This document shows, piece by piece, positions 1 through 7,712 of a stretch of DNA of 61,866 nucleotides. Below the pieces are notes generated by a model. The model had not been told where the DNA came from. It made no database searches and worked only from the letters and a program-made list of their open reading frames with translations. The stretch is from Nitrospira sp. LK70 (GTDB lineage Bacteria > Nitrospirota > Nitrospiria > Nitrospirales > Nitrospiraceae), in contig PHGD01000012.1 in assembly GCA_011090425.1 (NCBI GenBank), forward strand, positions 1-61,866. Direction: 5' to 3'. Numbering within the stretch: position 1 is the stretch's first letter; every line of letters begins with the position of its first letter. Both the position numbers and the translations under genes were made by a program.

Positions 1-124
1 TGGCTTCCGATTTCCCGACCCAGATCGGTAACATTTCCGATTGATCATCGTCTCGGAGTATGACGATGTACGCATTGTTGTAGGGGTCAAACATGAGCCC
101 CTTGACCTGCATCTGCGTGATCAT
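1..124 (-). CDS. Bifunctional nuclease (BFN/DUF151) family protein, N-terminal part
   Basis: The reverse strand reads MITQMQVKGLMFDPYNNAYI from the ATG at 124-122 and runs off the window after about 41 residues. The pattern VKGL...DP...IVILRD...LPIWVGKSEA is the typical N-terminus of the DUF151/bifunctional nuclease family, small proteins with proposed DNase and RNase activity that often sit beside information-processing genes. A GAGG stretch lies about 13 bases before the start. It lies 160 bp downstream of the YggX-like gene on the same strand. The call is made from the first third of the protein only; the active site is outside the window. Confidence 0.75.
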   Translation of the reverse strand, partial: MITQMQVKGLMFDPYNNAYIVILRDDDQSEMLPIWVGKSEA

Positions 125-184
125 CTTCGAACCGAATCCTCTCTCTTTTCCTCATTAACGTAATGGGAATTGCAGAGCATGACA

Positions 185-214
185 CTCTTAGCACTTTCGG
201 ATTTCCGATGTCAA
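185..214 (-). promoter_or_regulatory. Possible sigma-70 promoter for the bifunctional nuclease gene
   Basis: On the reverse strand TTGACA (214-209) is followed after 18 bases by TAAGAG (190-185), about 60 bases before the ATG at 124. The -35 box is perfect; the -10 matches 3 of 6. This would let the nuclease gene be expressed separately from the upstream YggX-like gene. Confidence 0.3.
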
Positions 215-284
215 CGAACTCTGCGACAATCCAAGGGAAAACTTGAAGCTCACTGGCTACAACGCTTCCGGAAGAAACGCGCGA

Positions 285-566
285 TCAGCTGGTCGGCGGA
301 CGATAGTTTTCGGAAACCTTCGACGCATCGACCTGTTCCCCTAGCCTCAAGAATGCTTTCATCTGCTTGCGAACGAGTTCACGTCCGCTCTCATCGCCGA
401 GATTGACCTGATATTCATTGATGACCATCACCCGCATGCCTTCCCACTTTTTCCAGCAGTCGAGGCAGACCTTGCTCTTGACCTCCGACTCAAGCTTGCC
501 GAGAAACAAGGGAGCCGTGATCGCTTCTCCCGTTTGCCCGCATGTCACACACGAAACCTCTGCCAT
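285..566 (-). CDS. YggX-like Fe(2+)-trafficking family protein with two CxxC pairs
   Basis: This 93-residue protein carries the YggX signature: W-x(4)-M-x-VMVINEYQVNL, then EL..KQMKAFL (residues about 41-74), seen in the Fe(II)-trafficking/oxidative damage protection family. In classical YggX the N-terminal part has a single reactive Cys. Here it is replaced by CVTC (6-9) and CLDC (34-37), a spacing that suggests a zinc ribbon or other metal knuckle. The start is supported by AAGGAG 7-8 bases upstream. Probable role, from the family only: protection or supply of iron to Fe-S proteins. The CxxC pairs could instead mark it as a distinct zinc-binding subfamily. Confidence 0.7.
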   Translation of the reverse strand: MAEVSCVTCGQTGEAITAPLFLGKLESEVKSKVCLDCWKKWEGMRVMVINEYQVNLGDESGRELVRKQMKAFLRLGEQVDASKVSENYRPPTS

Positions 567-1168
567 ATCTGCGCACTCCTTTTTCGTGCCACGTAAGGTT
601 AAATCGTCAAGGCTGAGATCCAGCTTCCCTCGTATGGACCGGCATTCTAACAGAGATGTTCCGATGAAGAAAAGGCCAAGACTTCCGCCAAACAGGTGGA
701 GCCATCTCCGTATAATTCTTAAACAGACGGCGGATCATAGGTCGGCGGAAGCCGCATGGCCTTGTCAACTTGTGATTCCCCGCAGCAAGCTACGGGGAAT
801 CACAAGTTCAAGGGTTGCGACGCCTGTCGGAGTCTTCGCAGCCTCAAAGGGAGCAGGCCTTCTCCTCAGATGCCGTTCAAGATCCACTTCTTGGAAAAGT
901 TATTTTTGGACAAGAGTGGCTTGAAACTCTTTTCAAGACGACACTACCAGGAATGAACGGAGCGAGCTTGTCGGCAGGGCGTGCGCCTCAATGAGGACTC
1001 CGACGTTGGTAGCCCAACCAACCAGGTTCCTGAATTCATGCCGGCCAGATCGTGTGTGTGGCGGCGCCATCAGGTATAGTGTTTGTGAGAGCAACGGGGC
1101 GAAGGCGCCCTGGATTCTATTATATAGTGTACGGAAGGGCGATCTGTTCACAGGAACAGGGAGTTGTG
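567..1168. other. Intergenic region, about 600 bp, no convincing gene
   Basis: The region lies between the divergent YggX-like gene and the CBS gene. Open frames exist on the + strand (for example 418-924), but they have no family signature and no ribosome site and partly overlap the YggX-like gene. The only clear structure is the perfect palindrome at 767-808. An AT-rich stretch near 1115-1128 could hold the promoter of the CBS gene, but I see no good -35 box. Confidence 0.6.
767..808. repeat. Perfect 16-bp inverted repeat with 10-base loop (REP-like palindrome)
   Basis: Left arm 767-782 (AACTTGTGATTCCCCG) and right arm 793-808 are exact reverse complements around a 10-base loop, CAGCAAGCTA. 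There is no T-run on either side, so it is not a standard intrinsic terminator. Isolated GC-centred palindromes with a CCCCGCAGC core resemble REP-type elements that are dispersed in many genomes. I see no second copy in this window. Confidence 0.75.
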
Positions 1169-2005
1169 ATGAGTGAATCCAAAGGCGGAACTGTCAAGGA
1201 CTTTATGCATCGCAACCTGGAGATGGTTCCACAAGAGACGACAGTCGTGCTGGCGGCTGAACGGATGGGTGCTCGGCGTATCGGCTGCTTGCTGGTGGAG
1301 TCCGGCGATTCCGAACGAGGACCGATAGGGATTGTGACGGAGACGGATTTGGTGCGGAAAGTGCTTGCGAAGGGAGTGGATCAAGCGGTCACGGTGGTGG
1401 ATCGTGTGATGAGCCGCCCACCGTTGACGATCGCCGCAGAAGGCTCCATGTTGGATGCCAGCCATGTGATGGAAGGCAACCAGGTCCGTCACCTCTGCGT
1501 GGCGGAAGGAGAGGAGATCGTCGGGGTTATTTCAGTACGGGATTTGGTGCGATCGTTTGTGGATGCGGAGAGCGGCCCTGTCATCGAACTCGATGGGGTG
1601 TACCGGCCGCTTGGCGTCCTGATGGCGGCCCCGGCCGCTACGATCGGGAGGGAAGAGTCCATTTTTGCGGCCGCTGTGCAAATGAGCGAGAGACGCATCG
1701 GGTCATTGTTGACGATTGAGGACGGCGAGCTCGTCGGCGTCGTGACCGAGAGCGACCTGGTCCGAAAAGGGCTCGCCTCCAACCAAGATGCAAGCAAGAC
1801 CCGTGTCAGCGCCGTGATGAGCGCCCCTCTGCTGAGCATTGATGTCAATCGTACGATTCGCGACGCCAGTCAAATCATGACCGAACAGGGTGTGCGTCAC
1901 TTAGCCGTCAGTGAGAACGGCAAGATCGTCGGTATGCTCTCCATACGGGACTTAGTGAAAATGGTGTCGGTCCGGGACCGGCCTCGGTTTTTCGGCTATA
2001 CGTAG
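1169..2005 (+). CDS. Four-CBS-domain protein (two Bateman modules)
   Basis: 278 residues starting MSESKGGTVKDFMHRNLEMV. The chosen ATG has GGGAG six bases upstream; an open reading frame runs further upstream but has no support. Four CBS motifs are visible as two pairs: V..FMHRN...V..E.TV..AAERM then GIVTETDLVRKVL and V..VMSRPPLTI, repeated from about residue 150 with GVVTESDLVRKGL, VMSAPLLSI and a final GMLSIRDLVK. CBS pairs bind adenine nucleotides and act as energy or ligand sensors. No catalytic domain is attached, so it would act as a free regulator with an unknown partner. A smaller relative lies at 12519. Confidence 0.85.
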   Translation: MSESKGGTVKDFMHRNLEMVPQETTVVLAAERMGARRIGCLLVESGDSERGPIGIVTETDLVRKVLAKGVDQAVTVVDRVMSRPPLTIAAEGSMLDASHVMEGNQVRHLCVAEGEEIVGVISVRDLVRSFVDAESGPVIELDGVYRPLGVLMAAPAATIGREESIFAAAVQMSERRIGSLLTIEDGELVGVVTESDLVRKGLASNQDASKTRVSAVMSAPLLSIDVNRTIRDASQIMTEQGVRHLAVSENGKIVGMLSIRDLVKMVSVRDRPRFFGYT

Positions 2006-2471
2006 GGCGAGAGCCAGGAAGGAAGAACGGCGTCATCTTACGTTTTTGCGGAGGGAAGGTCCATGGTGAGGCAAGACGGTAGGGACGCACAGGGGTGAGT
2101 GTGGCTGGACATTGTTCGGCAATCAGGAGATGGTTCCTGGCACATTCTTCTCCGAAATGTTCTTGTCCGACTACCGCGGGGGAGAGTCGGGGAAAACTCA
2201 TGACCACTTCTTGGGAGGTCCCCACATTTTGACCAGGGCCTTCATGGTCGTCGATAAAAATGAACGCCATTCATCATCTCCAAATCATCCTTGAGCTCAC
2301 CCAACAGTCGGACATGGAAGAAGCCTTCAGGTCCATCCGTCGCGTGGAGACGGAAAGCTAAGGTGAAACAGGTTAAGATAGAAACTAAGGGTAATGGTAA
2401 TGTTATGCCTGGATCAGGAGCTTCCATTTTCTCCTGAACCTCAACCTTAGCCTCAGATCCTCGGAGCACTC
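2006..2471. other. Intergenic region, about 470 bp
   Basis: I see no convincing gene here. A 33-codon frame (2260-2361, beginning MNAIHHLQIILELTQ) sits directly upstream of sthA and has some protein-like composition, but it has no ribosome site or family match and could be a leader peptide or chance. No hairpin terminator is obvious after the CBS gene. Confidence 0.5.
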
Positions 2472-3875
2472 ATGTCACACTACGACTTACTCGTCATCGG
2501 CACGGGACCGGCCGGCCAAAAGGCCGCAGTGCAGGCGGCCAAAATCGGCAAGAAGGTGGGTTTGATCGAGAAGAAGGAAGTCGTCGGAGGCGTCTGCATC
2601 AACACCGGCACGATTCCGAGTAAAGCCCTGCGCGAAGCCGTGCTCTATTTTTCCGGAATTCCACAGCGCAGCATCTATGGTACCCCGTACCGATTCAAGG
2701 AAACGGTTAGGATCGAAGAACTCGTCCGCCATGTCAACTACGTCATTACGAGCGAGATCCAGATCGTGCACGATCAGATGGCCCGGAATCGCGTCGATAT
2801 GATTTTCGGATCGGCCAGTTTTCTCGATCCACACCGTCTCCGCGTCCAACACCGGAGCGGCCCGAGCGAACATACGGCGGATTTCATCGTCATCGCCGTC
2901 GGCACAGAGCCAAGCCGCCCGTCCGACATCCCATTCGACGACACCTCCATCATCGACACAGACGGGCTCCTGACCTTCAAACATCTTCCCTCTTCGATCG
3001 TGATCGTCGGAGGTGGAGTCATTGGCACAGAGTACGCCTCCATGCTCGCGGCGCTGGGAATTCCCACCACCCTCATCGACAAAGCTCCTCGTCTGTTGGA
3101 GTTTGCCGATGCTGAGATCATCGACAGGCTCCAACGACAGATGAAAGACGTCGGTGTCACCCTGTATCACAATGAAGAAGTCCTCGCGATCAAGAAGGAG
3201 CCTGATAATACCATCCACGTCGAGTTGCAACACTCCGAGCCGATCCAAACATCCACGCTCATGTATGCGATCGGCCGGGTCGGCGCGACAAAGGGGCTCA
3301 ACCTAGAAGCGGCGGGATTGAAACCAGACAATCGGGGTCGCCTGAGAGTGAACGAACACTTTCAGACCGCAGTTCCGCATATCTATGGGGCCGGCGACGT
3401 CATCGGCTTTCCGGCCCTGGCCTCGACTTCAATGCAGCAAGGCCGTCATGCCTCCTGCAATGCCTTCGGCCATCCCGATCAGACCGACAATTCGTTGTTG
3501 CCCTATGGCATCTATTCCATTCCTCAAATCTCCATGGTGGGGCGGAACGAGGAAGAACTCACTCGGGCTGGGGTTCCCTATGCGGTGGGCGTCTCTCGCT
3601 ATAAAGAAATCGCCCGTGGGCTGCTGATGGGCGACGAAACCGGCATGCTCAAGCTCTTGTTTCATCGGCAGACCTATGAATTGCTCGGCGTCCACATCAT
3701 CGGAGAAGGGGCTACGGAGCTGATCCACATCGGTCAGGCCATCATGGCTCATCGTGGTCGAATCCACTATTTCATCGACACGGTCTTCAATTACCCGACT
3801 TTGGCAGAATGTTACAAAGTCGCCGCGCTGGACGGCATCAATCGCTTACCGCATCCCTGGGCTCCAGACCGGTAA
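2472..3875 (+). CDS. sthA: Soluble (Si-specific) NAD(P)+ transhydrogenase
   Basis: 467-residue flavoprotein of the pyridine nucleotide-disulfide oxidoreductase family. The FAD-binding GTGPAGQKAA is at about residues 11-20, the GTIPSKALREA segment at about 47-57, the NAD(P) Rossmann motif IVGGGVIGTEYAS near 180 and the second FAD motif IYGAGDVIG near 305, followed by the dimerisation domain. The usual CxxxxC disulfide is reduced to CINTGT: only the first Cys remains, which is typical of SthA and excludes lipoamide dehydrogenase or glutathione reductase. It transfers reducing equivalents between NADPH and NADH in the cytosol. It stands alone between two long intergenic stretches. Confidence 0.88.
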   Translation: MSHYDLLVIGTGPAGQKAAVQAAKIGKKVGLIEKKEVVGGVCINTGTIPSKALREAVLYFSGIPQRSIYGTPYRFKETVRIEELVRHVNYVITSEIQIVHDQMARNRVDMIFGSASFLDPHRLRVQHRSGPSEHTADFIVIAVGTEPSRPSDIPFDDTSIIDTDGLLTFKHLPSSIVIVGGGVIGTEYASMLAALGIPTTLIDKAPRLLEFADAEIIDRLQRQMKDVGVTLYHNEEVLAIKKEPDNTIHVELQHSEPIQTSTLMYAIGRVGATKGLNLEAAGLKPDNRGRLRVNEHFQTAVPHIYGAGDVIGFPALASTSMQQGRHASCNAFGHPDQTDNSLLPYGIYSIPQISMVGRNEEELTRAGVPYAVGVSRYKEIARGLLMGDETGMLKLLFHRQTYELLGVHIIGEGATELIHIGQAIMAHRGRIHYFIDTVFNYPTLAECYKVAALDGINRLPHPWAPDR

Positions 3876-4472
3876 GAAGCAGACTTGTCTTCGCATTGGG
3901 ATGGTGCCGAGAGGTAGCAGAAGTCTCTCGTGCAGAGTCTCTCAAATAGCTGTACGGTAAGCGCCTGTTTGGCCTGGTGAATCTTGCGGAGGATCTCCTC
4001 CTCGTTTCGATCAACTCAAGTTCCTGGTTCACTCACATCCTGTCGACCTTCGAGCCTGGATCGGCAAATGGCAAATAGGTCGGGAGCCTGTGTGCTGCGA
4101 ACGCAACTATCGCGATCGCGATGGGGGCGGTGCTTTACCCATGATGAGGGAAGGTCCCTCGAAGTCGGCGTGCGGGCGCAGATTTCAAGCCGTGGCAACC
4201 GGTGGCGATCAAGAGTCGTCGTCGTGAGCGTTGCAGGACAAGACGGAGCAGGACTCCGTCACGTACGAATCACGAACGCAAGTGAACTGCCAGAGGACCT
4301 GTTGAAAGAACGAACTCGACGTCGAGTGAAAATGTGAGGTCGGATACCTTTGTATGATCCTATTGGAACGCTAGGGGGTCTACGTGAGGATGACGATCAT
4401 CAATTAGGTATGAACAAGTCGTCATTCGGCATTTTCAAGCTGTCCTCCACGCACCAAGGACGATGGTCCAGT
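3876..4472. other. Intergenic region, about 600 bp, possible gene relic
   Basis: No gene is convincing here. A 117-codon frame on the + strand (3984-4337) ends in ELPEDLLKERTRRRVKM, which looks protein-like, but its first half is low-grade Arg/Ser-rich sequence and it lacks a ribosome site. It may be the 3' relic of a frameshifted gene. The region separates sthA from a convergent oxygenase gene, and no strong terminator hairpin is seen. Confidence 0.4.
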
Positions 4473-5042
4473 CTATAACTTATACATGACATCGGTCCGA
4501 AGTACATATTTCTCTCCACTCTGCACAACAGACCCTTCGTGCCAGATGGAGTGGAGGAAGACCAACGCCGCCCCTGTCCTCGGCTTCACCGTCAAATAGG
4601 GACATCGTTGAGCGGCCTGGTCGATGTCTGCGAAGAATCGTGTTTCTCCGCCCGTCATGTTGTCGTTCAGATAAATCAAGAACGTCACCTCGCTCTGCTC
4701 GTAGCTTTTCAGAGACAGGTACGATCCGTCCCGATGAGGTTGGAAGGTTTGTCCGGGACGATAGCGGTAGAACCGCCAACGTTCGTTGAACCGAGCTGGG
4801 CGTCGATGTTCGACGACCTGAGGAAGCCATGGGAGGGCCCGGTGAAACAATTTGTCTGCCAAGGGCTTGTCGTCGAGTAAGACGCGCTCATTGTTTCTGA
4901 TTCCCTCAGCCACTGCACCTCCGACCGTGCCAGTCTCGTAGGTGAGATTTTCGCTCCGACGGATCAGCGCCGCACACTCATCGCTCGACAGAAAGTCGTG
5001 CAGGACAAACACCCTATCGGAATCCAACTCTTCCTTAGTCAT
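4473..5042 (-). CDS. 2-oxoglutarate/Fe(II)-dependent oxygenase (prolyl 4-hydroxylase type)
   Basis: 189 residues from the ATG at 5042; a TTG eight codons earlier is the alternative start. The fold signature is complete: FRYRPGQTFQPHRDG holds the HxD iron ligands (near residue 105), F.IYLND...GGETRFF follows, then the distal His in IWHEGS and the 2-oxoglutarate Arg in KYVLRTDVMY near the C-terminus. The family hydroxylates protein side chains or small molecules; the substrate cannot be read from the sequence. It is monocistronic, opposite to its neighbours, with no functional context. Confidence 0.82.
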   Translation of the reverse strand: MTKEELDSDRVFVLHDFLSSDECAALIRRSENLTYETGTVGGAVAEGIRNNERVLLDDKPLADKLFHRALPWLPQVVEHRRPARFNERWRFYRYRPGQTFQPHRDGSYLSLKSYEQSEVTFLIYLNDNMTGGETRFFADIDQAAQRCPYLTVKPRTGAALVFLHSIWHEGSVVQSGEKYVLRTDVMYKL

Positions 5043-5346
5043 GACCGGTTCCAGTGATCTGCGCAACGAAGGCGGCGTGGCAGCCGCCGCTCACAACCGT
5101 ACCGCAGATTGTCGAATCGTCAAATGGGCTCCCGTCGTCCTGGCTAGGGGGAAACATAGTCGCGCACGTATTCATTCTTCATCCACCGCTCCAAATGGAC
5201 GGGCAGGAGCATGTCACGCACAGAGCCATTTCATTCCTGTCAGAAATCTGTTTCCGATAACATGCAGTGGGCACGAGACAGTTGCCGATTGACCCTGTGG
5301 CGGCAGCATGTTAGAAACACTGCCACTGTGCCCGTATAGTGGATGT
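5043..5346. other. Region upstream of the oxygenase gene and tRNA
   Basis: On the reverse strand a 25-codon frame (5221-5144) reads VRDMLLPVHLERWMKNEYVR and ends with TAG. It is protein-like but has no upstream continuation, so it may be a relic of a lost gene's C-terminus or chance. GGCAG...CTGCC arms near 5301-5325 flank the proposed tRNA promoter. Confidence 0.3.
5289..5317 (+). promoter_or_regulatory. Possible promoter of tRNA-Leu
   Basis: TTGACC (5289-5294), a 17-base spacer, then TAGAAA (5312-5317). Transcription would start about 20 bases before the tRNA. The match is moderate (5/6 and 4/6). Confidence 0.35.
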
Positions 5347-5433
5347 GCCCGGATGGCGGAACTGGCAGACGCGCCGGACTCAAAATCCGGTTCTGGCGAC
5401 AGAGTGGGAGTTCGACCCTCCCTCCGGGCACCA
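5347..5433 (+). tRNA. tRNA-Leu (anticodon CAA)
   Basis: A full cloverleaf can be drawn. The acceptor 5'-GCCCGGA pairs with TCCGGGC at 5423-5429, followed by discriminator A and an encoded CCA (5431-5433). The anticodon stem CCGGA/TCCGG encloses the loop CTCAAAA, giving anticodon CAA (reads TTG). The long variable arm (CTGGCGACAGAGTGGG region) and the T-loop TTCGACC fit a class II leucine tRNA. The length of 87 bases is normal for this class. Confidence 0.95.
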
Positions 5434-5534
5434 GATGAGCGTTGAGCAGATTGATTACTGGTCGAACAATACCAACGTGTCTTGATGAGCGGTGTCGATT
5501 TGTGAGCGTCCCGCTCGGTGATTCGGCTACCCAC

Positions 5535-5563
5535 TTGACAGCGCCGCGTGATTAGCCTACGTT
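5535..5563 (+). promoter_or_regulatory. Possible promoter of the exported-protein gene
   Basis: Perfect TTGACA (5535-5540), 17-base spacer, TACGTT (5558-5563), about 140 bases upstream of the start at 5703. The -10 box is weak (3-4 of 6). Confidence 0.3.
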
Positions 5564-5702
5564 CTCCTATATTTCTCAATGGTGTACGTATTGATTTCTT
5601 CCTGCTTGATGAGAAGCAATGGAACGCTCAATAATAACGATCGATCGATTTCTTTCTCTGGGACTATCCGTCTCGTCCACCTACTTTTTAAGGAGGCAGC
5701 AC

Positions 5703-6470
5703 ATGCGTAAAGCGTTGGCACTAGGGGCCGCACTGCTTTGTGTCGGCTCTATGAATATTGCAGTGGCTCAAGAGCGACTACAGCAATCTTCTGGCGGGTC
5801 CGCAATGGGTGTGGGGACCGGGGTTGGCGATGTGTCCGGAAGTGCCAATCGGGTCCAGACCTTTGATCGCAGTGCATTCCTTGATCGCCTCTCTCTTCCT
5901 GAGACAATTTATGGCCGTGTCCTGGCGATAGATTTTCCGGCGGGCAAGATGCTTCTGGAAACGGGGGGAAGCTCTCATGACGAAGGTCGTGCGGGAACCG
6001 GAGCGATGAGCTCGTTGACTGTCTACTTCGACGAAAGAACCAACTTGGATCAGTTTAAGGCGTTGAACAACGGCGATGATATTGCTCTCCAAGTGGTTGA
6101 AGCGACTTCGCCCAATCAACCGTACGGCATAGGCCGCAAAATTGTTCGCGAGGTGTACTTGCTGCGAGGCAACGAGAAACTCGCTGGATTTGGCGGCCTA
6201 GGGCAGCGACCGAATCCGTCGAACGAGCGGGCTATCGAGACAGCCAGTACCACCACGACAGGTGGAGTGGCGGGATCTGTGTTGCCTGGCAAGATTACCG
6301 GAACCGTGGACACCACCATCGGCGAGTACACTGGTGCCGCTCCTTGTTGGAATTGCGAACCTCAGCCTGGTTGGGGCTATCAAACTGTGGCTCCGGAGAC
6401 GAAGATGCCGAACAAATCGGATTACGGAACCGACGCGTCTAAGCCGAATCTGGTAAAGGGATTCAATTAA
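5703..6470 (+). CDS. Exported protein of unknown function
   Basis: 255 residues. The ATG at 5703 is preceded by AAGGAGG at ideal spacing; a longer open frame upstream is not needed. The first 23 residues (MRKALALGAALLCVGSMNIA, ending VAQ) form a Sec signal peptide with a cleavage site after AVAQ. The mature protein has a Gly/Ser-rich start, a central part with the rhythm YGRVLAIDFPAGKMLLE...TVYFDERT...GDDIALQV (residues about 80-150), which resembles small DUF5666-like beta-barrel modules, and a Gly/Thr/Pro-rich tail. It probably sits in the periplasm or envelope. It is a single gene with its own promoter candidate and a strong terminator. Confidence 0.75.
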   Translation: MRKALALGAALLCVGSMNIAVAQERLQQSSGGSAMGVGTGVGDVSGSANRVQTFDRSAFLDRLSLPETIYGRVLAIDFPAGKMLLETGGSSHDEGRAGTGAMSSLTVYFDERTNLDQFKALNNGDDIALQVVEATSPNQPYGIGRKIVREVYLLRGNEKLAGFGGLGQRPNPSNERAIETASTTTTGGVAGSVLPGKITGTVDTTIGEYTGAAPCWNCEPQPGWGYQTVAPETKMPNKSDYGTDASKPNLVKGFN

Positions 6471-6498
6471 GACAGTCCGGAGTGCTGGTTTTTGAAGG

Positions 6499-6522
6499 GG
6501 GGCAGCTTGTGCTGCCCCTTTT
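6499..6522 (+). terminator. Intrinsic terminator after the exported-protein gene
   Basis: GGGGCAGC (6499-6506), loop TTGT, GCTGCCCC (6511-6518), then TTTT. It starts 28 bases after the stop codon at 6470. Confidence 0.85.
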
Positions 6523-6625
6523 CATTGGGCTGGGGCTCTGCTTGCTCAATTCCAATGATCCTTGATAGTCTCACGATGCCGTCGGATGGTTCTTCCCTCA
6601 ATCGTCAGGATGAACGAGCATCAGA

Positions 6626-6886
6626 ATGAACGAATATCAGAAGGCGGTGGGTGTGCCGACGTCAGAGCTTGACCTTCGTGGGGTCATTTGTCCCTACAAC
6701 TTCGTGAAGACCAAACTCAAGCTTGAAACGATGAAGGAAGGTGAAGTGCTGTCGGTCTTGTTGGATGACGGCGACCCTATCCGGAACGTGCCGCGCAGTG
6801 TCGAGAATGAAGGACATACGGTATTAACACAGGAACGAGTTGACCAAGCCTACAGGGTTTTAATTCGCCGAGAGGAGAGCGACTAG
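6626..6886 (+). CDS. TusA/SirA-family sulfur-carrier protein
   Basis: 86 residues. The segment ELDLRGVICPYNFVKTKLKL (about 14-33) is the TusA/SirA signature, with the sulfur-carrying Cys in CPYN (usually CPxP). The end RVLIRRE matches the family's last strand. Such proteins pass persulfide sulfur to tRNA thiolation, molybdenum cofactor or sulfur-metabolism enzymes; the actual partner cannot be read. It converges with the RsmI-like gene and the two stop codons overlap, so they share a 4-base 3' end. Confidence 0.85.
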   Translation: MNEYQKAVGVPTSELDLRGVICPYNFVKTKLKLETMKEGEVLSVLLDDGDPIRNVPRSVENEGHTVLTQERVDQAYRVLIRREESD

Positions 6887-7650
6887 ACGCTCCTTGGTTT
6901 TGTGTCCCGCCCGCCTCGGTTTTTTCCCGCAAGAACAATCGTGATCTGTTCACCCTGCATGTTGGGCAGGCTTCGGCTTACTTGAAGTGATGTCCCGCGA
7001 ATAATATGTTCGCTGGACATTGTCAGGTCACAAGCCAAGACGACAAAGCGTCGGGGCGCGATGTTCACAAGGAAGTGAACCGCACGCATAAGTGAGTTCA
7101 CAGTGCAAAACGCCACCGTGGGAACTTCCCTCTTCAACGCATCGATCAGGCAGCGGACGAGATGGGGGGCCTTGCTCGGCAGATATCCAAGAAGATAGAA
7201 CGACTCGCATGGCAAGCCTGCGGCGGTGAGGGCCGCAATCGCTACGGAAGGACCCGGTATGGGGATCACAGGGATTCCATGTGCATGCGCTGCGACCACG
7301 AGGAGATGGCCTGGATCGACCACAAGAGGAGACCCGCAATCAGAGACAAGCGCGACATCAATACCCCGCTGTAACCGCTGCACAAGAACCGCCGCCTTCT
7401 CCTTCAGATTCCGGGGACCGTAACTAGTCACCATCGCTTGAATACGGTGATGCGCGAGGAGTTGTTGCGTTGCCTTCGGATCTTCCGAAGCGATGAGATC
7501 TACTTTCCTCAGGACCTGAATGGCACGCACGGTCACATCGTCAGGATGTCCGATTGAGACGGCCACCACATAGAGTGTTCCTCTACGATCGGGAGGACTG
7601 CCGGAAGTCCTTGAAGCTCCTGCGTTTTGTTGACTCCATTTGGTCGGCAT
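6883..7650 (-). CDS. rsmI: RsmI-like 16S rRNA (cytidine-2'-O)-methyltransferase, divergent
   Basis: 255 residues of the tetrapyrrole-methylase fold. Landmarks are GTLYVVAVSIGHPDD (expected GTLYVVATPIGNLED), LIASEDPKATQQLL (expected AAEDTRxTxxLL), LVSDCGSPLVVDPG and the SAM-loop segment VIPIPGPSVAIAALTAAGLP. The order and length fit RsmI, which 2'-O-methylates C1402 of 16S rRNA, but the substitutions in two normally near-invariant motifs make this a diverged member. An N-terminal extension of about 22 residues precedes the first strand. Its 5' end overlaps the -35 box of the + strand heme promoter, so the two transcription units are divergent and tightly packed. Confidence 0.75.
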   Translation of the reverse strand: MPTKWSQQNAGASRTSGSPPDRRGTLYVVAVSIGHPDDVTVRAIQVLRKVDLIASEDPKATQQLLAHHRIQAMVTSYGPRNLKEKAAVLVQRLQRGIDVALVSDCGSPLVVDPGHLLVVAAHAHGIPVIPIPGPSVAIAALTAAGLPCESFYLLGYLPSKAPHLVRCLIDALKREVPTVAFCTVNSLMRAVHFLVNIAPRRFVVLACDLTMSSEHIIRGTSLQVSRSLPNMQGEQITIVLAGKNRGGRDTKPRSV

Positions 7651-7659
7651 CGATATAAT
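7630..7659 (+). promoter_or_regulatory. Strong-looking sigma-70 promoter for the heme operon
   Basis: TTGACT (7630-7635), 18-base spacer, perfect TATAAT (7654-7659), with initiation expected near 7666, about 47 bases before the hemX-like ATG. It is the best promoter match in the window. It overlaps the first codons of the divergent rsmI gene. Confidence 0.6.
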
Positions 7660-7712
7660 TTCAAACTTATCTTGTTGACGTTCGATCAGTAATCACCTCA
7701 GGGGCGTTCCCG

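Noticed and set aside
418..924. 168-codon + strand frame
   Set aside because: It overlaps the YggX-like gene on the other strand, has no ribosome site, and has shadow-type composition.
2472..3875. Dihydrolipoamide dehydrogenase for the sthA gene
   Set aside because: The second redox cysteine is Thr (CINTGT), and the GTIPSKALREA segment fits transhydrogenase.
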